A stretch of 64,000 bases of DNA from contig NZ_LT840186.1 of the NCBI RefSeq assembly GCF_900177485.1, forward strand, positions 434,001 through 498,000. Reading direction: 5' to 3'. The DNA comes from Candidatus Pelagibacter sp. HIMB1321. GTDB lineage: Bacteria > Pseudomonadota > Alphaproteobacteria > Pelagibacterales > Pelagibacteraceae. Positions 1 to 8,786 of this stretch are shown here, piece after piece. Positions within the stretch are counted from its first letter, which is position 1. The number at the start of each line of letters is the position of its first letter. Below the pieces are notes generated by a model, which was not told the DNA's origin, did no database searches, and was given only the letters and a program-made list of their open reading frames with translations. A program made the position numbers and the translations under genes.

Positions 1-210
1 AAAAATTCAAAAGGTATTTTAATAAAATTACCAAAAAACAAACAAGATTTAAGAATGGATTTACCAACTGTTGGATTACAAACAATAAAAGATATAAAAA
101 AATATGGATTAAAGGGTCTCGTTTTAAAATCTAAGAAGAATATTTTTCTTAATAAAGATGAGGTAATTCGTTTTGCTGATAAAAACAACATTTTTATTAA
201 AGTAATATGA
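1..210 (+). CDS. lpxI: LpxI-family UDP-2,3-diacylglucosamine pyrophosphatase, C-terminal fragment
   Basis: This open frame enters from the left edge and ends in TGA at 208-210. Its 69 visible codons contain the run DLRMDLPTVGLQTI followed by a short G-L-K-G-L-V strand, which resembles the C-terminus of LpxI (DUF1009) proteins. LpxI hydrolyses UDP-2,3-diacylglucosamine to lipid X in lipid A synthesis and replaces LpxH in many alphaproteobacteria. The stop codon overlaps the lpxB start as ATGA, and lpxI-lpxB is a usual pair in this class, which supports the call. The N-terminus and catalytic part lie outside the window. Confidence 0.8.
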   Translation, partial: KNSKGILIKLPKNKQDLRMDLPTVGLQTIKDIKKYGLKGLVLKSKKNIFLNKDEVIRFADKNNIFIKVI

Positions 211-1340
211 AAAAAATTTTTATACTAACAGGAGAACCTTCTGGAGATAAACTTGCTTCTACTTTGATTTCTAAATTAAAATTAGAAAAACCTGAAATTG
301 AATATTTATCGGTTGGTGGTATTCATTTAAAAAAACTAGGAATTAAATCTATTTATGATTTGAAGGAAATTACATACTTAGGATTTACCAGTGTATTGCT
401 TAATATTTTTAAAATTAAATCAAAAATAAATAAAACGATAGAAGAAATAGTAAAATTTAAACCTGATATATTGTTAAGTGTAGATAGTCCTGATTTTACA
501 TTGAGAGTTGCTGAAAAAGTTAAAAAAATTGATAAAAACATTAAAACTATTCATTATGTTGCACCTCAAGTATGGGTATGGCGAAAGAATAGAGTTAAAA
601 AAATTAAAAAATTTATTGATCACGTTCTTTTGTTGTTTGAATTTGAAAAAAAATATTTTGATGAAGAAAATATTAATAATACTTTTGTTGGCCATCCTTT
701 AATAGAAAGAAATCATAAAAACAAAACTATTATTGACAATATTTTACCTAGCAATAAAAAAATAATATCTATATTTCCTGGCAGTAGAAATTCTGAAACT
801 AATGTTTTACTTCCTATATTATTGGATTTTATTAAATTAATGAATGGAAAGTATAATGAATATTTTTTTTATATTCATGCAACAGAAGAAAATAAAAGTT
901 TAATTTTAGAACATGTAAAAAAATATAACATTGATAATATAGATATTGTGTCAGAAGAAAATATTAAATCTGAAATTTTGTCTAAATCTATTTTTGCTGT
1001 TTCAAAATCTGGTACTGTTTCATTACAAATTTGTAATTTTAATGTTCCATCAATTATTATTTATAAACTTAGTTTTATTAATTTTATGATTTTTAAAATG
1101 TTAGTTAATGTAAAATTTGCAAATATTATTAATATAATTAATAATCGTGAGGTAATTCCTGAATTACTTCAAAAGGAATGTAATGCAGATGAAATATATA
1201 GGTCTGTTATTTATTTTCTTAAAAACCCCGAGTTGATGAAAAAACAAGTAAGTGAGTGCTCCAAAACTTTAAAAGGCATCAGGTCTAAAACTTCATCTGC
1301 TGATGAGGTAAGTTCTATTTTAATTAAGTATCTCTCTTAA
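207..1340 (+). CDS. lpxB: Lipid-A-disaccharide synthase LpxB
   Basis: LpxB is a GT19 glycosyltransferase that joins lipid X to UDP-2,3-diacylglucosamine to give the lipid A disaccharide at the inner face of the cytoplasmic membrane. The 377-residue length is normal. Visible family features are the N-terminal TGEPSGDKLAS, the HYVAPQVWVWRKNR segment near residue 115-128, the FVGHPLIER stretch, and the SIFPGSRNSE nucleotide-binding segment. The C-terminal half carries the SGTVSLQ motif. The start is fixed by the ATGA overlap with lpxI. The 3' end overlaps the convergent gltX by 21 bases, so no terminator fits between them. Confidence 0.95.
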   Translation: MKKIFILTGEPSGDKLASTLISKLKLEKPEIEYLSVGGIHLKKLGIKSIYDLKEITYLGFTSVLLNIFKIKSKINKTIEEIVKFKPDILLSVDSPDFTLRVAEKVKKIDKNIKTIHYVAPQVWVWRKNRVKKIKKFIDHVLLLFEFEKKYFDEENINNTFVGHPLIERNHKNKTIIDNILPSNKKIISIFPGSRNSETNVLLPILLDFIKLMNGKYNEYFFYIHATEENKSLILEHVKKYNIDNIDIVSEENIKSEILSKSIFAVSKSGTVSLQICNFNVPSIIIYKLSFINFMIFKMLVNVKFANIINIINNREVIPELLQKECNADEIYRSVIYFLKNPELMKKQVSECSKTLKGIRSKTSSADEVSSILIKYLS

Positions 1341-2717
1341 TCTTTTCTCAACATCTGCTTTACCTAAAGATATAACAATATCATATAGGCCTGGTCCAAA
1401 CTTAGATCCTGTTAAGGCCACTCTTAACGGTTGACCTACACCTTTGAAATTTGTTTCATGTTTTTTTATCAAGTTGTTGACTATTGGCTCTAAATTATCT
1501 CTAGTTAAACTTTCTAAGTTTTTAATTTCATCTTGAAATTCATTAATTATTTTTTTGGATTTATCGTCAATTAGTTTTAAGTCTTTTTCATTAAAATTGA
1601 CTTCATCATTAATGATATATTTTGCATTATTAAATATTTCTTCCAATGTTTTTGCTTTATTTTTTAAAAATACTAAAGATGATTTTATTTTTGATGCTTT
1701 TTCTGTATTAATTTTATCTTTAAATTCTTCACAATACCTCAAAAGATGATCATACAGATCATTCTCATCAATATTTTTGATATAGTGCTCATTCATTGAC
1801 AAAATACGGCTCATATCTAATTTTGATGGTGATTTCCCAATACCCTCTAAGTTAAAATATTTTACACTTTCCTCCAAAGTAAATATTTCTTTATCTTGAT
1901 ACGACCATCCAAGTCTTAGCAAATAATTTCGCAATGCATCAGGTATAATTCCTATTTTTGAGTAGTCATCTAGCGTTGAAGCATTATCTCTTTTAGATAA
2001 TTTTTTACCTTCTATTGTATGAATTAAAGGAATATGGGCAAATAGTGGCAAACCCCATTTCATTGCCTCATAAATTTGCATTTGTTTAAAAGTATTTATT
2101 TTATGGTCATCACCCCTAATTATATGTGTCATTCCCATTTCATGATCATCTACAGTTGCTGACAAATTATAAGTTGGAGTTCCATCATTTCTTAATATTA
2201 CAAAATCTTCTATTGTACTGTTTTCAATTTCAACATCGCCCTGAACTAAATCTTTAAGAATTGAACTTCCTTCAATTTTACTTTTAAATCTAATTACAGG
2301 TTTAATTTCTTTAGGAGCATCTTTTTCTTCTGCATCCCTCCATTTTCTGTTGTAAATATAAGGTATTTTCTTTTGTCTAGCTCTTTTTTTTTGCTCTTCT
2401 ATTTCTTCAGGTGAACAGTAACATTTGTAAGCAAATCCATTTTTTAATAATTCATGTGCAATTTTTACATGATCATCAATTTTAGTTGACTGAATATATT
2501 CTTCACCATCATGTTTTATCCCTAACCAATTTAAGGATTTAATTATTTGTATTTTGTGTTCTTCTTTCGACCTTTCTTTGTCAGTATCTTCAATTCTTAA
2601 ATGAAAAGTGCCTTTTTGATTTTTTGAATATAACCAATTAAACAAAGCAGTTCTAATACCGCCAATATGGAGAGCTCCAGTAGGAGAGGGAGCAAAACGA
2701 GTTGCTACATTAGACAT
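1320..2717 (-). CDS. gltX: Glutamyl-tRNA synthetase
   Basis: Class I aminoacyl-tRNA synthetase that charges tRNA-Glu with glutamate. The HIGH-type motif reads HIGG at residues 17-20, within APSPTGALHIGG, and the KMSKS-type motif reads KLSKR near residue 237. The length of 465 residues is normal. Alphaproteobacteria often carry two GltX paralogues, one of which charges tRNA-Gln for amidation; the sequence alone does not tell which this is. The gene starts 22 bases downstream of lexA on the same strand and is probably co-transcribed with it. Confidence 0.95.
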   Translation of the reverse strand: MSNVATRFAPSPTGALHIGGIRTALFNWLYSKNQKGTFHLRIEDTDKERSKEEHKIQIIKSLNWLGIKHDGEEYIQSTKIDDHVKIAHELLKNGFAYKCYCSPEEIEEQKKRARQKKIPYIYNRKWRDAEEKDAPKEIKPVIRFKSKIEGSSILKDLVQGDVEIENSTIEDFVILRNDGTPTYNLSATVDDHEMGMTHIIRGDDHKINTFKQMQIYEAMKWGLPLFAHIPLIHTIEGKKLSKRDNASTLDDYSKIGIIPDALRNYLLRLGWSYQDKEIFTLEESVKYFNLEGIGKSPSKLDMSRILSMNEHYIKNIDENDLYDHLLRYCEEFKDKINTEKASKIKSSLVFLKNKAKTLEEIFNNAKYIINDEVNFNEKDLKLIDDKSKKIINEFQDEIKNLESLTRDNLEPIVNNLIKKHETNFKGVGQPLRVALTGSKFGPGLYDIVISLGKADVEKRLREILN

Positions 2718-2739
2718 CAGAGATGTTTAGACTATTTTT

Positions 2740-3417
2740 TTAGAAGTTTCTATATAAAGATACTAAAACACCCTGAACTTTTACTCTATCAGGGCCAAAT
2801 ATTTTGGTTTCATAGTTTCTATTTGCACTTTCCAATGCAACAACTTTACCTTTTTTACGAATTCTTTTTAACATTGCTTCGTGTTCGTCAATTAATGCGA
2901 CTACAATTTTTCCATTATCTGCAGTATCTGTTCTTTTAATAATAACTGTATCTCCTTCGTGGATTCCAGCTTCTATCATCGAGTCCCCTTGAACTTTCAA
3001 GCCAAAATAATCTCCATTTTTTTCTAAATTATTTGGTAATGGTATTCTTGAAACTTCATTTTGTATTGCCTCAACAGGTGTACCAGCCGCAATTTTTCCC
3101 AATACTGGCACTTCTATTTCATCTGAATTGTTAATTTCTTCATCTAAGCCACCTTTGATAACACTTGGTGAAAAACTATTGTAAATATCATTTGCTGAAG
3201 CTGTTTCAGGTAATTTTACTACTTCTAAGGCTCTCGCTTTATGAGCCAGTCTTTTAATAAATCCTCTTTCTTCTAAGGCACTAATCAATCTATGAATACC
3301 TGACTTTGATTTTAAGTTTAAAGATTGTTTCATCTCTTCGTAAGAAGGAGACACACCAGAACTTCTCAACTTCTTGTTGATAAATAAAAGTAAGTTTTTT
3401 TGTTTTTTTGTTAGCAT
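2740..3417 (-). CDS. lexA: LexA repressor, self-cleaving SOS regulator
   Basis: LexA represses SOS genes and cleaves itself when RecA filaments form. The 225 residues show an N-terminal winged helix (PSYEEMKQSLNLKSKSGIHRLI, in two parts around residues 24-45) and a C-terminal S24 peptidase domain. The scissile Ala-Gly is at 111-112 (KIAAGTP), the nucleophile is Ser146 (QGDSM) and the general base is Lys184. A GTTC-N7-GTTC box 25 bases upstream of the start suggests autoregulation. In relatives moaC and moeA usually lie between trpC and lexA; they are absent here. Confidence 0.96.
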   Translation of the reverse strand: MLTKKQKNLLLFINKKLRSSGVSPSYEEMKQSLNLKSKSGIHRLISALEERGFIKRLAHKARALEVVKLPETASANDIYNSFSPSVIKGGLDEEINNSDEIEVPVLGKIAAGTPVEAIQNEVSRIPLPNNLEKNGDYFGLKVQGDSMIEAGIHEGDTVIIKRTDTADNGKIVVALIDEHEAMLKRIRKKGKVVALESANRNYETKIFGPDRVKVQGVLVSLYRNF

Positions 3418-3441
3418 AAGAACAAATATCGTACAAATAAT

Positions 3442-3456
3442 GTTCTATAAAAGTTC
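3442..3456. promoter_or_regulatory. LexA box (alphaproteobacterial GTTC-N7-GTTC)
   Basis: Two direct GTTC repeats are separated by exactly seven bases (TATAAAA), 25 bases upstream of the lexA start. This is the known alphaproteobacterial SOS operator rather than the E. coli CTGT-N8-ACAG type. Position and exact spacing make lexA autoregulation likely. I saw no comparable box in the uvrA/ssb divergent region. Confidence 0.8.
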
Positions 3457-3506
3457 TTTTGTTTTAACAATACTAAAAATAGCGAGTAAAATAGGGATTA
3501 AATTGA

Positions 3507-4298
3507 CTATAAAATTGAAAAAATTGAATTTTCATCCAAATTTTTCAAAAGTGATTCACCAATTAAAAAAGTATTAATTGAAGTCTTACTGTTTAATTCC
3601 AATAATTCTTCTTTAGATTTAATACCACTCTCAGAAATTAGAGGTCCTTTATGGTTTTTTACAACATCATAAATATCATAGGTTGTATTTATATCTGTTT
3701 TAAGTGTTTTTAAGTTCCTATTATTTATACCAATAAGTGCATCTTTAAAATTTAATGCTTTTTCAGCCTCCTGAACTGTGTGTACTTCTACTATTACTGA
3801 CATATCTAATTTCAATGCCTCTTGATATAAATTGTCTGCAAGATCATCTGAGACACCGGCTAAAATAATTAGAATTGCATCTGCACCATAACTTTTGGCA
3901 AGTGGTACTTGAAACGTATCAATAAAAAAATCTTTACATAATACCGGTAAATTAATTTTATCTTTAATTTTACTTATATGAATTAAATTTCCTAAAAAAT
4001 AATCCTCTTCGGTTAAAACTGATAAACAAGTAGCCTTATTTTTTAGATAAATATTAGCAATATCTACTGGATTATAATTTTCAATTATAACACCAGCAGA
4101 AGGACTTGCTTTTTTTATTTCAGCAATAATAGAAGTTTTATTTTCTTTTAAATTGTTTTCAATTTTATTTTTAAAATTTATGTATGAATTATTTTTTTGT
4201 ATTAATTCTTCTAATTTTTTAAGATCTATTGATTTTTTTAGATTATCAATTTTTTCAATTTTTTTTTTAATTATATTTTCTAAAATATTTTCAGGCAT
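3507..4298 (-). CDS. trpC: Indole-3-glycerol phosphate synthase
   Basis: TrpC closes the indole ring in tryptophan synthesis, converting CdRP to indole-3-glycerol phosphate. The 263-residue TIM barrel keeps the family landmarks: IAEIKKASPSAGVI with the substrate-binding Lys, VLTEEDYFLG, VLCKDFFID with the catalytic Lys, VIVEVH, IGINNRNLKT and SESGI. It stands alone, not fused to TrpF. It is the last gene of the trpEGDC cluster and overlaps the trpD end by 8 bases. trpF, trpB and trpA are not in the window. Confidence 0.96.
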   Translation of the reverse strand: MPENILENIIKKKIEKIDNLKKSIDLKKLEELIQKNNSYINFKNKIENNLKENKTSIIAEIKKASPSAGVIIENYNPVDIANIYLKNKATCLSVLTEEDYFLGNLIHISKIKDKINLPVLCKDFFIDTFQVPLAKSYGADAILIILAGVSDDLADNLYQEALKLDMSVIVEVHTVQEAEKALNFKDALIGINNRNLKTLKTDINTTYDIYDVVKNHKGPLISESGIKSKEELLELNSKTSINTFLIGESLLKNLDENSIFSIL

Positions 4299-5283
4299 TT
4301 TGTATTTTTTTCAAATGTGAAAAAGTTTTACCAGAAAGAATAAATTGTCTTGTATAATTATAGGCCTCTTTAAAATCTATAAACTTTTCTGTAACAATTA
4401 AACCAGCTGCAGCATTTAAACAAACTGCTTTTGAAAAATCATTATCTTTACCTTTAAATATTTCAATCATTTTATCTGCATTAAATTTTGCATTATCACC
4501 AATTAAATTTTCAAACTTTTCTGCATTCACACCAATTATGTTAGGATCCACTAAAATCTCAGATATTTCTCCATTCTTCAATTGCATTATATTTGTTTTA
4601 GCATATGGCGATATCTCGTCTAATCCATCTTCACTGCTTAATATCCATGCAAACTTTATATTCAAATTTTTTAATCCCTCTGCAAAAATTTTTAATAACT
4701 TTTTATCAAAAACACCAACAACTTGTCTTTCAACTAGAGCAGGGTTGCTTAAAGGACCAATCATGTTGAAAATAGTTCTTTTGCCAATTTTCTTTCTTAC
4801 AGGGCCTACAAATCTCATTGCACTATGATAATTTGGAGCAAACATAAAACCAAAATTGTTATTACTTATTTCTTGTTCTATTTCTCTCGGCTCTAAATCA
4901 ATTTTAATTTTAAGAGCCTCTAAAACATCTCCAGATCCACATTTTGAAGATACAGCTTTATTGCCGTGTTTTGCAACTTTTATACCCATACTAGACAAAA
5001 GTAAGGCTGATGCAGTAGATATATTAACAGTGTTCATACCGTCACCACCTGTGCCGCATGTGTCTATACAATCCTTAACGTTTACTCTTTTGGATTTTTC
5101 TCTGAGAACATAAACACCTCCAGCAATTTCATCTGCGACTTCACCTTTTTCTGACAGAAGTGTTAAAAAATTATAGATTTGATCCTCATTAGCTTTACCA
5201 GTCATTAAAATTTCAAATGCTGACTTGCTTTCTTCGAAGGTTAAATCTTTTTTATTTTTTAGCTTGTTTAAAATCTCTTCCAT
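4291..5283 (-). CDS. trpD: Anthranilate phosphoribosyltransferase
   Basis: TrpD transfers phosphoribose from PRPP to anthranilate. The 330 residues show the class hallmarks: the PRPP-binding GTGGDGMNTVNISTA loop, the KHGNKAVSSKCGSGDVLEAL segment and NFGFMFAPNYHSAMR. Length is typical. It lies 4 bases after trpG and overlaps trpC by 8 bases, so the three are expected to be translated from one mRNA. Confidence 0.96.
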   Translation of the reverse strand: MEEILNKLKNKKDLTFEESKSAFEILMTGKANEDQIYNFLTLLSEKGEVADEIAGGVYVLREKSKRVNVKDCIDTCGTGGDGMNTVNISTASALLLSSMGIKVAKHGNKAVSSKCGSGDVLEALKIKIDLEPREIEQEISNNNFGFMFAPNYHSAMRFVGPVRKKIGKRTIFNMIGPLSNPALVERQVVGVFDKKLLKIFAEGLKNLNIKFAWILSSEDGLDEISPYAKTNIMQLKNGEISEILVDPNIIGVNAEKFENLIGDNAKFNADKMIEIFKGKDNDFSKAVCLNAAAGLIVTEKFIDFKEAYNYTRQFILSGKTFSHLKKIQNA

Positions 5284-5287
5284 GAAA

Positions 5288-5854
5288 TCAATGATTTATA
5301 AAATTTTTTAAAATTTTCATTCCCATCTTAGTTTTAATACTTTCTGGATGAAATTGTACACCATGAATATTAAACTGCTTATGTTGAATAGCCATAATTA
5401 TTCCATCATCAGTTTCAGCTGTAATCTCTATATCTTTTGAAAGAGTTTTTTTATCAATAATTAAGCTATGATATCTTGTTGCTTCAAAAGAAGGAGGAAG
5501 ATTTTTTAAGATCCCAATTTTTTTTGATTTAATTTTGCTGGTTTTTCCATGCATTAATTTTTTTGCTTGAATAATTTTAGATCCAAAAACCTGACCAATA
5601 ATTTGATGTCCAAGACAAACACCTAAAAAGGGTAATTTTTTATGAAGTGATTTTAAAATACTTATACAATTTCCAGATTGATTAGGGTTTCCAGGTCCAG
5701 GTGAAATAACAATCCTATCATATTTTTTTCTTATTATTTCTTTTGAATTTGTTTTATCATTTCTTATGACATCAACTTTTACGCCCAATGATGAGATGTA
5801 ATGATAAAGGTTAAACGTGAAACTATCATAATTATCTATTAATAATATTTTCAT
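5288..5854 (-). CDS. trpG: Anthranilate synthase glutamine amidotransferase subunit
   Basis: TrpG is a class I glutamine amidotransferase that supplies ammonia to TrpE. The nucleophilic Cys sits in GVCLGHQIIG near residue 79, and the His-Glu pair of the triad lies in GVQFHPESI near the C-terminus. The IDNYDSFTFNLYHY N-terminus is characteristic of TrpG/PabA. The 188-residue length is normal. Because it sits between trpE and trpD I assign TrpG; it could also serve folate synthesis as PabA, which the sequence cannot exclude. Confidence 0.94.
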   Translation of the reverse strand: MKILLIDNYDSFTFNLYHYISSLGVKVDVIRNDKTNSKEIIRKKYDRIVISPGPGNPNQSGNCISILKSLHKKLPFLGVCLGHQIIGQVFGSKIIQAKKLMHGKTSKIKSKKIGILKNLPPSFEATRYHSLIIDKKTLSKDIEITAETDDGIIMAIQHKQFNIHGVQFHPESIKTKMGMKILKNFINH

Positions 5855-7314
5855 TACCTTAAAGCATTTATCAAAGCTTTCGCTTTGTTTACTGTTTCAT
5901 TATATTCGTTTATAGGTTTGCTATCAGCCACAATGCCTGCACCAGCTTGTACATAGAATTTTTTATTTTTCGCTATCGCTGTTCTTAAAGCAATACAAGT
6001 ATCAAACTCACCATTAGCAGAAAAATATCCAATTCCTCCAGCATACACTTTCCTTTTCGTTGTTTCTAACTCATCAATGATTTCCATTGCTCGTATTTTA
6101 GGAGCTCCAGAAACGGTACCAGCAGGAAAACCAGCCAATAATGATTTAAATTTTGAAAACTTTTTATTATATTCACCAATTACATTGGAAACTATATGCA
6201 TAACATGAGAGTATTTCTCAATTATGAAACTTTCAGTAACTTTAACCGTATTAATTTTTGATACTTTACCTGCATCATTTCTTCCTAAATCTAAGAGCAT
6301 TAAATGTTCAGAGAGTTCTTTTTTATCATTAAGAAGATCTTTTTTATAAAAAAGATCTTCTTTTTTATTTTTCCCCCTTGGTCTAGTGCCTGCTATTGGT
6401 CTAACTGTAATTTTATTATCTCTCAGTCTTACTAAAATTTCTGGACTTGCCCCAATTATTTGGAAATCTTGAAAATTAAAATAAAACATAAAAGGAGAAG
6501 GGTTGGTTGATCTAAGTTTTTTATAAATTTCTAAAGGTTTTTTTGTTAATTTTGCTTCAAATCTTTGACTTAAAACAACTTGAAAAATATCACCTAATTT
6601 AATGTATTTTTTGGCTTTATTAACCATAGCAAGAAATTTATTTTTAGATGTATTTGATTTAACTTTAATTTTTTTTTCGCTTAATACTCTGTTTGTATTT
6701 ATGTTTTTGATTGATGATTGAACTAATAATTTAAATAGATCAGCTTTTACAGAGTCATACTTTTTTTGATAGTTTGTGATTTTTTCATCACTAAAAATAT
6801 TGTTTATATAAAAAATTTCTTTCTTTAAATTATCATGGATAATCAAAGTTCTTGGTCTCATTAATCTTACATCAGGTAAATAAAGATCATCTTTACATGT
6901 GTTAGGAATTTTTTCTATATACCTAATAGAGTCGTATGAAAAATAACCAGAAATGAGTGAGCAAATTTTAGGTAAATTTTTAGGTGTATCAAATTTAAAA
7001 TTTTCAATAATTTTTTCTATTAATATTTTTGGTTTATCTTTAAGAATGATTTTTTTGTTTTCAGTAATCAAATATGCCTTTTGATTATTAAACTCCCATA
7101 TCTTGTCAGGATTTTTGCCAAAAATTGTGTATCTACCTTTAATTTTTCCTTTTTCAACAGATTCAAATATAAAACTATTTTTTTCCTCTAAAAAATTATC
7201 AATCAAATTTATTATCTCATCATCTGAATTTACTTTTTTAGAGGTGTATATTATTTGATTTTTTTTGCTTCTATGTCGAAACTTAAAATCTTTGAAGCTT
7301 CGATTTATAATCAT
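5854..7314 (-). CDS. trpE: Anthranilate synthase component I
   Basis: TrpE makes anthranilate from chorismate using ammonia from TrpG. The 486-residue protein has an N-terminal regulatory region (ESVEKGKIKGRYTIFG, around residues 54-70, where Trp feedback residues lie in the family) and the C-terminal chorismate-binding domain with TVRPIAGTRPRGKN, LDLGRNDAGKVS and LLAGFPAGTVSGAPKIRAME. It overlaps the upstream foldase gene by 4 bases and abuts trpG. A 32-bp perfect palindrome lies within the coding region at 6331-6362. No Trp leader peptide is visible, as the gene has no leader region. Confidence 0.95.
   Translation of the reverse strand: MIINRSFKDFKFRHRSKKNQIIYTSKKVNSDDEIINLIDNFLEEKNSFIFESVEKGKIKGRYTIFGKNPDKIWEFNNQKAYLITENKKIILKDKPKILIEKIIENFKFDTPKNLPKICSLISGYFSYDSIRYIEKIPNTCKDDLYLPDVRLMRPRTLIIHDNLKKEIFYINNIFSDEKITNYQKKYDSVKADLFKLLVQSSIKNINTNRVLSEKKIKVKSNTSKNKFLAMVNKAKKYIKLGDIFQVVLSQRFEAKLTKKPLEIYKKLRSTNPSPFMFYFNFQDFQIIGASPEILVRLRDNKITVRPIAGTRPRGKNKKEDLFYKKDLLNDKKELSEHLMLLDLGRNDAGKVSKINTVKVTESFIIEKYSHVMHIVSNVIGEYNKKFSKFKSLLAGFPAGTVSGAPKIRAMEIIDELETTKRKVYAGGIGYFSANGEFDTCIALRTAIAKNKKFYVQAGAGIVADSKPINEYNETVNKAKALINALR
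6331..6362. repeat. 32-bp perfect palindrome inside trpE
   Basis: The two 16-base arms are exact reverse complements with no spacer; the left arm reads AAGAAGATCTTTTTTA. It lies in the part of trpE encoding KKEDLFYKKDLL, between the conserved RPRGKN and HLMLLDLGRND motifs, where family members keep a similar length. The RNA can fold into a hairpin in either strand. Whether it does anything is unknown. Confidence 0.9.
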
Positions 7315-8729
7315 TGAAATAAATTTTTAACATTATTTATTGCCACTTGATTGATATCAACGTCATATTTTTGATTAAGAAATAAGTCGTATGATTTTAA
7401 TATATTGTTTCTAATTTCTGTGTTTTCTTTACTTGAAAATTTTTCATAATCTTTTGGGTTTATTGCCTCATCCAGATCGTCGTAATTATTTATTTTTGCT
7501 AAATAGATATTATTTTTCTCATCATTTATTAATGTAATTGACTTAAGTGGTAATGAATAAAGCATTTGAACAGAGTTAATTTCAAATTTATTATTATCTT
7601 TAATGGAATCCAATTTTAAAGATTCAATTTTTTCTTTTCCTAAATTAAAAAAATCTTGTTCAGTGAACTCTTTATTTTGAATTTTTTCTAAAAGATTTTT
7701 ATTATAGTCAAATTTACTTTTTTGAGCCACAAGTTCTAAAATTTCTTTTTTAGTCTGATCATCATCTAAATTAGGTTTTTTCTTTTCTAAATTTTCTATT
7801 TTGTAAATTATAAAATTTTCTTTATTTTCAAAAATATCAAAACTATTATTTCTAACTTCGTAAATTTTTTTTTGTATTTCGTCACTTTTTTCTGAATATT
7901 TATAATCATCAATTGTACTTACATTTAAATTTAAATCAGATGTTATCGTGTCAAACTCAACTCCATTTAAAATATTATTTTCAATTTGATCAATTTTATC
8001 AAAAAATTCTTGATTATATTCACTTATGCCAATTAAATTTTGAGGATTTACTAATGCGTACTTAAAATCAATATATTCTACTTTTAATTGATCTTTATTC
8101 TCATCAATAAAGTCTAATAAATCCTTTTCAGTAATTTCATCATTTTTTTTATAAAATGTATTTAAATCTACAAAATTAATATTTAGTTTCTTATTTTCAT
8201 TTTCATAAAGTTTTTTTACTAGAAATTGCGGTGATACTGATCCTGCCCCAATATAATCAAATAATTTTTTTTGTGATTCTCTATCTTTCAATCTTTTTTC
8301 AAATAATGGCGCTGAGATATTGTTTTCCAATAAAAATTTTTCATATTTAATTCTTTCGAATTTTCTATTTTCATTTTGAAAGTTGTTGTTATTTTTAATT
8401 TTTTCTGACAGTGAACTTTTTGAAATAGTAATTCCAAAATCTTCTATCTCAAGAGCTAACAATGTGTTTGACACAAGTCCTGTTAGGAGCTCTTCAATTA
8501 CATTATTGTTCAAATTTTTTTGAATTGTTTCTTGTGCTATTCCACTTCTATTAATAAATTCTATTAAATCTTGTGAGGTAATATTAGTTTTATTTATCTT
8601 AGCTATATTATTTTGATTATTAGATAAAAATCCACCCCCAAAACCACCAAAACCAAATGCAATTATAATTACAATAATTAAAAATAAACCACCAATTTTA
8701 TTTTTATTAAGATAGTTTCCAAGTTTCAT
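7311..8729 (-). CDS. PpiD/SurA-like membrane-anchored foldase (peptidyl-prolyl isomerase family)
   Basis: The 472-residue protein starts with a short cytoplasmic stretch and one membrane segment near residues 13-36 (GGLFLIIVIIIAFGFGGFGG), then a SurA-N-like helical region (INKTNITSQDLIEFINRSG). This matches PpiD-type folding factors, anchored in the inner membrane with the bulk in the periplasm. The parvulin domain is hard to recognise and may be degenerate; relatives are usually nearer 600 residues. The position just upstream of trpE is typical for this gene in alphaproteobacteria. It overlaps trpE by 4 bases and diverges from tpiA across 57 bases. Confidence 0.75.
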   Translation of the reverse strand: MKLGNYLNKNKIGGLFLIIVIIIAFGFGGFGGGFLSNNQNNIAKINKTNITSQDLIEFINRSGIAQETIQKNLNNNVIEELLTGLVSNTLLALEIEDFGITISKSSLSEKIKNNNNFQNENRKFERIKYEKFLLENNISAPLFEKRLKDRESQKKLFDYIGAGSVSPQFLVKKLYENENKKLNINFVDLNTFYKKNDEITEKDLLDFIDENKDQLKVEYIDFKYALVNPQNLIGISEYNQEFFDKIDQIENNILNGVEFDTITSDLNLNVSTIDDYKYSEKSDEIQKKIYEVRNNSFDIFENKENFIIYKIENLEKKKPNLDDDQTKKEILELVAQKSKFDYNKNLLEKIQNKEFTEQDFFNLGKEKIESLKLDSIKDNNKFEINSVQMLYSLPLKSITLINDEKNNIYLAKINNYDDLDEAINPKDYEKFSSKENTEIRNNILKSYDLFLNQKYDVDINQVAINNVKNLFQ

Positions 8730-8786
8730 TTAAGCTTTATTTTGTATTGATCTGTAAAAACAAACCTATAGATTAAAAATTCATTT

